Assembly (NCBI GenBank): GCA_963758025.1
Contig: CAVWUA010000032.1
Location: 5,316-69,315 of the forward strand
Source of the DNA: CAVWUA01 sp963758025
GTDB lineage: Bacteria; Planctomycetota; Planctomycetia; Isosphaerales; Isosphaeraceae
Reading direction: 5' to 3'
DNA length: 64,000 bases
Under the pieces are notes generated by a model, which was not told where the DNA came from, made no database searches, and saw only the letters and a program-made list of their open reading frames with translations. Made by a program: the position numbers and the translations under genes. This document shows positions 61,505 to 64,000 of this stretch, piece after piece; positions within the stretch are counted from its first letter, which is position 1, and every line of letters begins with the position of its first letter.

Positions 61505-61640
61505 GGAGGTGCGTCCCAGGGACGCACCCTACTCAATCATCCTGGGCTGTTCGACGGAACGTTCAAACTTCTCGGAGACGCTGACGGAGCCCCAATCTCA
61601 AAAAGGGCGCTCCGCCAGCGTCCGTCCCGTTTGAGATTTC
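61505..61640. repeat. Cluster of intergenic palindromes
   Basis: GGTGCGTCCCAGGGACGCACC (about 61507-61527) is a near-perfect palindrome followed by CTAC, like the GGTGGGCA element near 54480. Just downstream GACGCTGACGGAGC (61577-61590) pairs with 61609-61622 with one mismatch, and AATCTCAAA (61594-61602) pairs with 61631-61639. The two structures overlap and exclude one another. I read this as small mobile or regulatory palindromic repeats. Confidence 0.6.
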
Positions 61641-61709
61641 CCACGGCGAACCTGCCCGACACGGCTTCAACCACCCAACCTCAATCGAGTCGGAGTGAGA
61701 TCAATCCGT

Positions 61710-62402
61710 ATGCGATTCAACCGCGCGATCCTGCTGGCCGTGCTGGCCTTCTGTCCGCTGGTGGCCTCGGCCCAGAACGGACCCTTCACGGTCGAGACGA
61801 CGGACGCCGCCCCGCCCGAGGCCCTGGCCGCACCGATCAAGGACGTGCTCGACACCAAGACGGGTTACCGCGTGCTCGATAGCGAGGGCAAGCCCTACGC
61901 GACGATCTGGCTGCGCAAGGCGATCCCGGCGACGAGCAAGCCGTCCGGTCCCAAGGGGGCCATTCTCTACCCGTTCCTGAGCGAGGGGGAACTGCTCGGC
62001 GGGTTCCAGTTCGCGACCGAGGGGTATGACTACCGCGATCAGGCGATCCTGCCGGGCGGTTACACGTTGCGCTACGGGCTCCAGCCCGTCAACGGCGACC
62101 ACCTGGGCGTCAGTCCGCACCGCGATTTCGGCCTGCTCCTGCCGGCGGCCAAGGACACGAAGGTCGAGCCGCTGGCCGAGCAGGCGCTCGAAGACCGCAG
62201 CGCCGAGGCCGCCGGAACGAGCCATCCGGCCGTCCTGATGCTCATGCCGGCGGACGCGGGGGCGGAGGCCGGCGCGGTCGTTCGCGACGACATGAACGAC
62301 ACCTGGGGCGTGGTCCTGCCGCTGTCCCTGGAGGTCAAGGGGGAATCCGGCGCTTCGACGCAAAAGGTGCAGTTGATCGTCTACGGCGCCGCGCCGCTCT
62401 GA
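61710..62402 (+). CDS. Exported hypothetical protein
   Basis: A 230-residue protein with a clear signal peptide (AILLAVLAFCPLVASAQ). The ATG at 61710 is the likely start; GGAG is about 12 nt upstream. Core: DTKTGYRVLDSEGKPYATIWLRKAIPA, GAILYPFLSEGELLGGFQFATEGYDYRDQAILPGGYTLRYGLQPVNGDHLGVSPHRDFGLLLPA. The pattern is all-beta. I do not recognise a named family; similar lone periplasmic proteins are seen in Planctomycetes. No link to neighbours can be inferred. Confidence 0.78.
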   Translation: MRFNRAILLAVLAFCPLVASAQNGPFTVETTDAAPPEALAAPIKDVLDTKTGYRVLDSEGKPYATIWLRKAIPATSKPSGPKGAILYPFLSEGELLGGFQFATEGYDYRDQAILPGGYTLRYGLQPVNGDHLGVSPHRDFGLLLPAAKDTKVEPLAEQALEDRSAEAAGTSHPAVLMLMPADAGAEAGAVVRDDMNDTWGVVLPLSLEVKGESGASTQKVQLIVYGAAPL

Positions 62403-62510
62403 TCGACACACCCGCCTTCGTGTCGTGTCGTAGATGAGATGAGATGTTGAGGACCGCGAAGGGGTTCGGAGAGTCGTCCCGTTCCGGCCCCTTCATGACG
62501 GATCGCCCGC

Positions 62511-63996
62511 ATGCCGTTTTCGCTGTTGATCGCGCTGGTGCTCGCATTCGGCTTCCGCCTGAACGGAGAGACCGGCCCGCTGTCGCGCCCGGAGACCCTG
62601 CGGGGCCTTGGTGAGGCCGTGGGCTTGCCGGTTCTGGTGGCGGTTCTTTCCTTCATTCTGGGGCGCTGGCTGGCGTGGCGCGTCGTGCGTCAAGGTGGGC
62701 CGAGCGGTCGGCTCCGCCGCGCGCATGCGCTGTTCAGCCGGGCGGTGGATCTGGTCGCGCTCGGCGGTTTCGCCTGGCTGATCCACGGGGCCGACTGGCC
62801 TCGCGTGGTGGAATGGGGCCTGGGCCTGCGGCGGTCGGTGCTGCTGGACGAGAGCTTGATCCTGGCTCCGTTTCTGATCGCGCAGGTGCTCGGCTGGTGG
62901 GGCCTGTACGCGGCGGAGCGTGCCTTGCGTATCCGGCGGCACGGCCTGGCGCACGCCGAGGGGCTGGGGCATCACCTGCTCCTGCGCGCCCGGCAGGCCC
63001 TGGGCCTGGTCATTCCGGCGGCCCTCGTGTACGGCCTGGGGCGCGATCTCTTGCTCCGATACTGGCCGGAAACCGCCAACGATCCGTACCTTCAGCTCGG
63101 CTGGCTCGTCGTGCTGGGTGCGCTGGTGCTCTCGCTGGCTCCGGCCCTCGTCCGCCTGGCCTGGCCGACCCGGCGGCTGGAGGACGGCCCCTTGCGCGAG
63201 CGGCTGGAACGCCTGGCCGAGCGGCCTACGGTTTCGTTACACCGATATCCTCGTCTGGGATACCGGCGGTTCGCTGGTCAATGCCGGTGTGACGGGTGCC
63301 CTGCCGTGGTTTCGCTACGTGCTGTTGACCGACGCCCTGATTGAAGGGCTGGACGACCACCAGATCGAGGCGGTCTTCGGGCACGAGGTCGGCCACATTG
63401 CCCACCGGCACCTGAGTTATTTCGGCTTCTTCTTCGTCGGCAGCATGGGGGTCATGGCGCTGGTCGCGCAGGGGATCGAGGAGCTGACGGGCGGCATGAT
63501 TCCCGGATCGGCCCTGTCCTGGCAAGATCCCACGCTGACATCCCTCGTGGTGGAGAGTGTGGCGGCCCTGACGTGCTTCGGGCTGTATTTCCTGCTGATC
63601 TTCGGCTTCCTGTCGCGGCGTTTCGAGCGGCAGGCGGATGTGTACGGTTGCCGGGCGGTCTCCTGCGGACGGCTGGGTTGTCCGCCGCACGCCGACCTGA
63701 ACGCCATGTCCCACTCCGCGCCGGCGGAGTCCACCGACCTCTGCCCGGTCGGGATTCGGATCTTCGCCAATGCCCTGTCGAACGTCGCCATGCTGAACGG
63801 CATGGAGCCCGCGGCGCGCTCGTGGCGGCACGGCAGCATCCGCCGCCGCATCGCCTTTCTGGAAGGGCTGGAGGGCAAGCCGGACATCGAGCGCCGGTTC
63901 CAGACCCGGGTTCACTGGCTCCGGCTCTCCCTGGCCCTCGTCCTGATCATCGCGCTGATTACCGCCGTCAGCACCGGGGCCATGGCCCAGCTTTGA
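62511..63996 (+). CDS. M48-family membrane zinc metalloprotease (one frame break)
   Basis: About 495 residues. The N-terminal half has several membrane segments (LLIALVLAFGF, VLVAVLSFILGRWLAW, AVDLVALGGFAWLI, ILAPFLIAQVLGWWGLYAAE, LGLVIPAALVYGLG, WLVVLGALVLSLAPALV). The frame breaks at about 63225. After correction the catalytic part reads RFRYTDILVWDTGGSLVNAG, with the zinc motif HEVGH (in VFGHEVGHIAHRH) and the third ligand Glu in RRFERQADVYG. Such HtpX/Ste24-like proteases degrade membrane or misfolded proteins. The Gly/Asn-rich NAGVTG segment matches the conserved loop before the active site. It ends 4 nt before the window edge and is complete. Confidence 0.87.
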
Positions 63997-64000
63997 GTTG

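Noticed and set aside
1..64000. tRNA, rRNA or riboswitch genes
   Set aside because: I looked at the longer non-coding stretches and saw no cloverleaf, rRNA segment or known riboswitch core; a covariance-model search would be needed to exclude small RNAs.

Overview
The window is about 64 kb of GC-rich bacterial DNA whose gene families point to a planctomycete, probably of the Gemmatales/Isosphaerales type. The evidence is a cytochrome-type DUF1587/1592/1588/1585 protein paired with a Tat-exported DUF1552 protein, a DUF1549/DUF1553 protein paired with a Tat-exported DUF1501 protein, a PVC-type CxxCH membrane dehydrogenase, an ISKra4-family transposase remnant, and GC-rich third codon positions. 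The taxonomic call is inference from families, not from a marker gene.

Layout. 0-4.3 kb: the tail of an unknown gene, a DUF4870 membrane protein with a strong terminator, then the leftward DUF1592-DUF1552 pair. 4.6-5.6 kb: a 3'-truncated ISKra4 transposase. 5.7-27.7 kb: a type VI secretion system (T6SS) locus. Its leftward genes are tssA, an impE/tagJ homologue, a short tssM-like gene, tssL and tssK. Its rightward genes are a zinc-ribbon double-FHA protein, a very large membrane-anchored protein with a degenerate caspase-like domain, tssB, tssC, hcp, tssE, tssF, tssG, a papain-like cysteine peptidase with a peptidoglycan-binding domain (effector candidate), and tssH/clpV. No VgrG/TssI, PAAR or TssJ gene is visible.

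27.8-43.7 kb: PVC-heme dehydrogenase plus SGNH-like protein (leftward, 4-nt overlap), a hypothetical gene, a ~1,217-residue membrane protein coupled to an M28 peptidase (rightward, 4-nt overlap), the DUF1549-DUF1501 pair (leftward), and a GbsR/MarR-like regulator. 43.7-57.2 kb: a leftward set of envelope genes: a secreted protein, a TPR plus SBP_bac_5 protein, an FHA-transmembrane-PQQ-propeller fusion, a single-pass membrane protein, and a prenyltransferase-like/HEAT repeat protein. About 3 kb of insertion-sequence material (an IS4-type transposase, a decayed IS4-type pseudogene and a 40-bp tandem repeat) splits this set. 57.4-64 kb: rightward genes for a small secreted protein, an HTH-acidic-TM protein, an OmpA-like lipoprotein, a DUF1326 protein, a secreted hypothetical protein and an M48 peptidase.

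A major caveat is that I count about 25 single-base frame breaks. Many sit in G or C homopolymer runs, and the downstream frame stays conserved each time. This looks like consensus undercalling in the assembly rather than gene decay. I give such genes as one CDS across both frames and state where the break lies.
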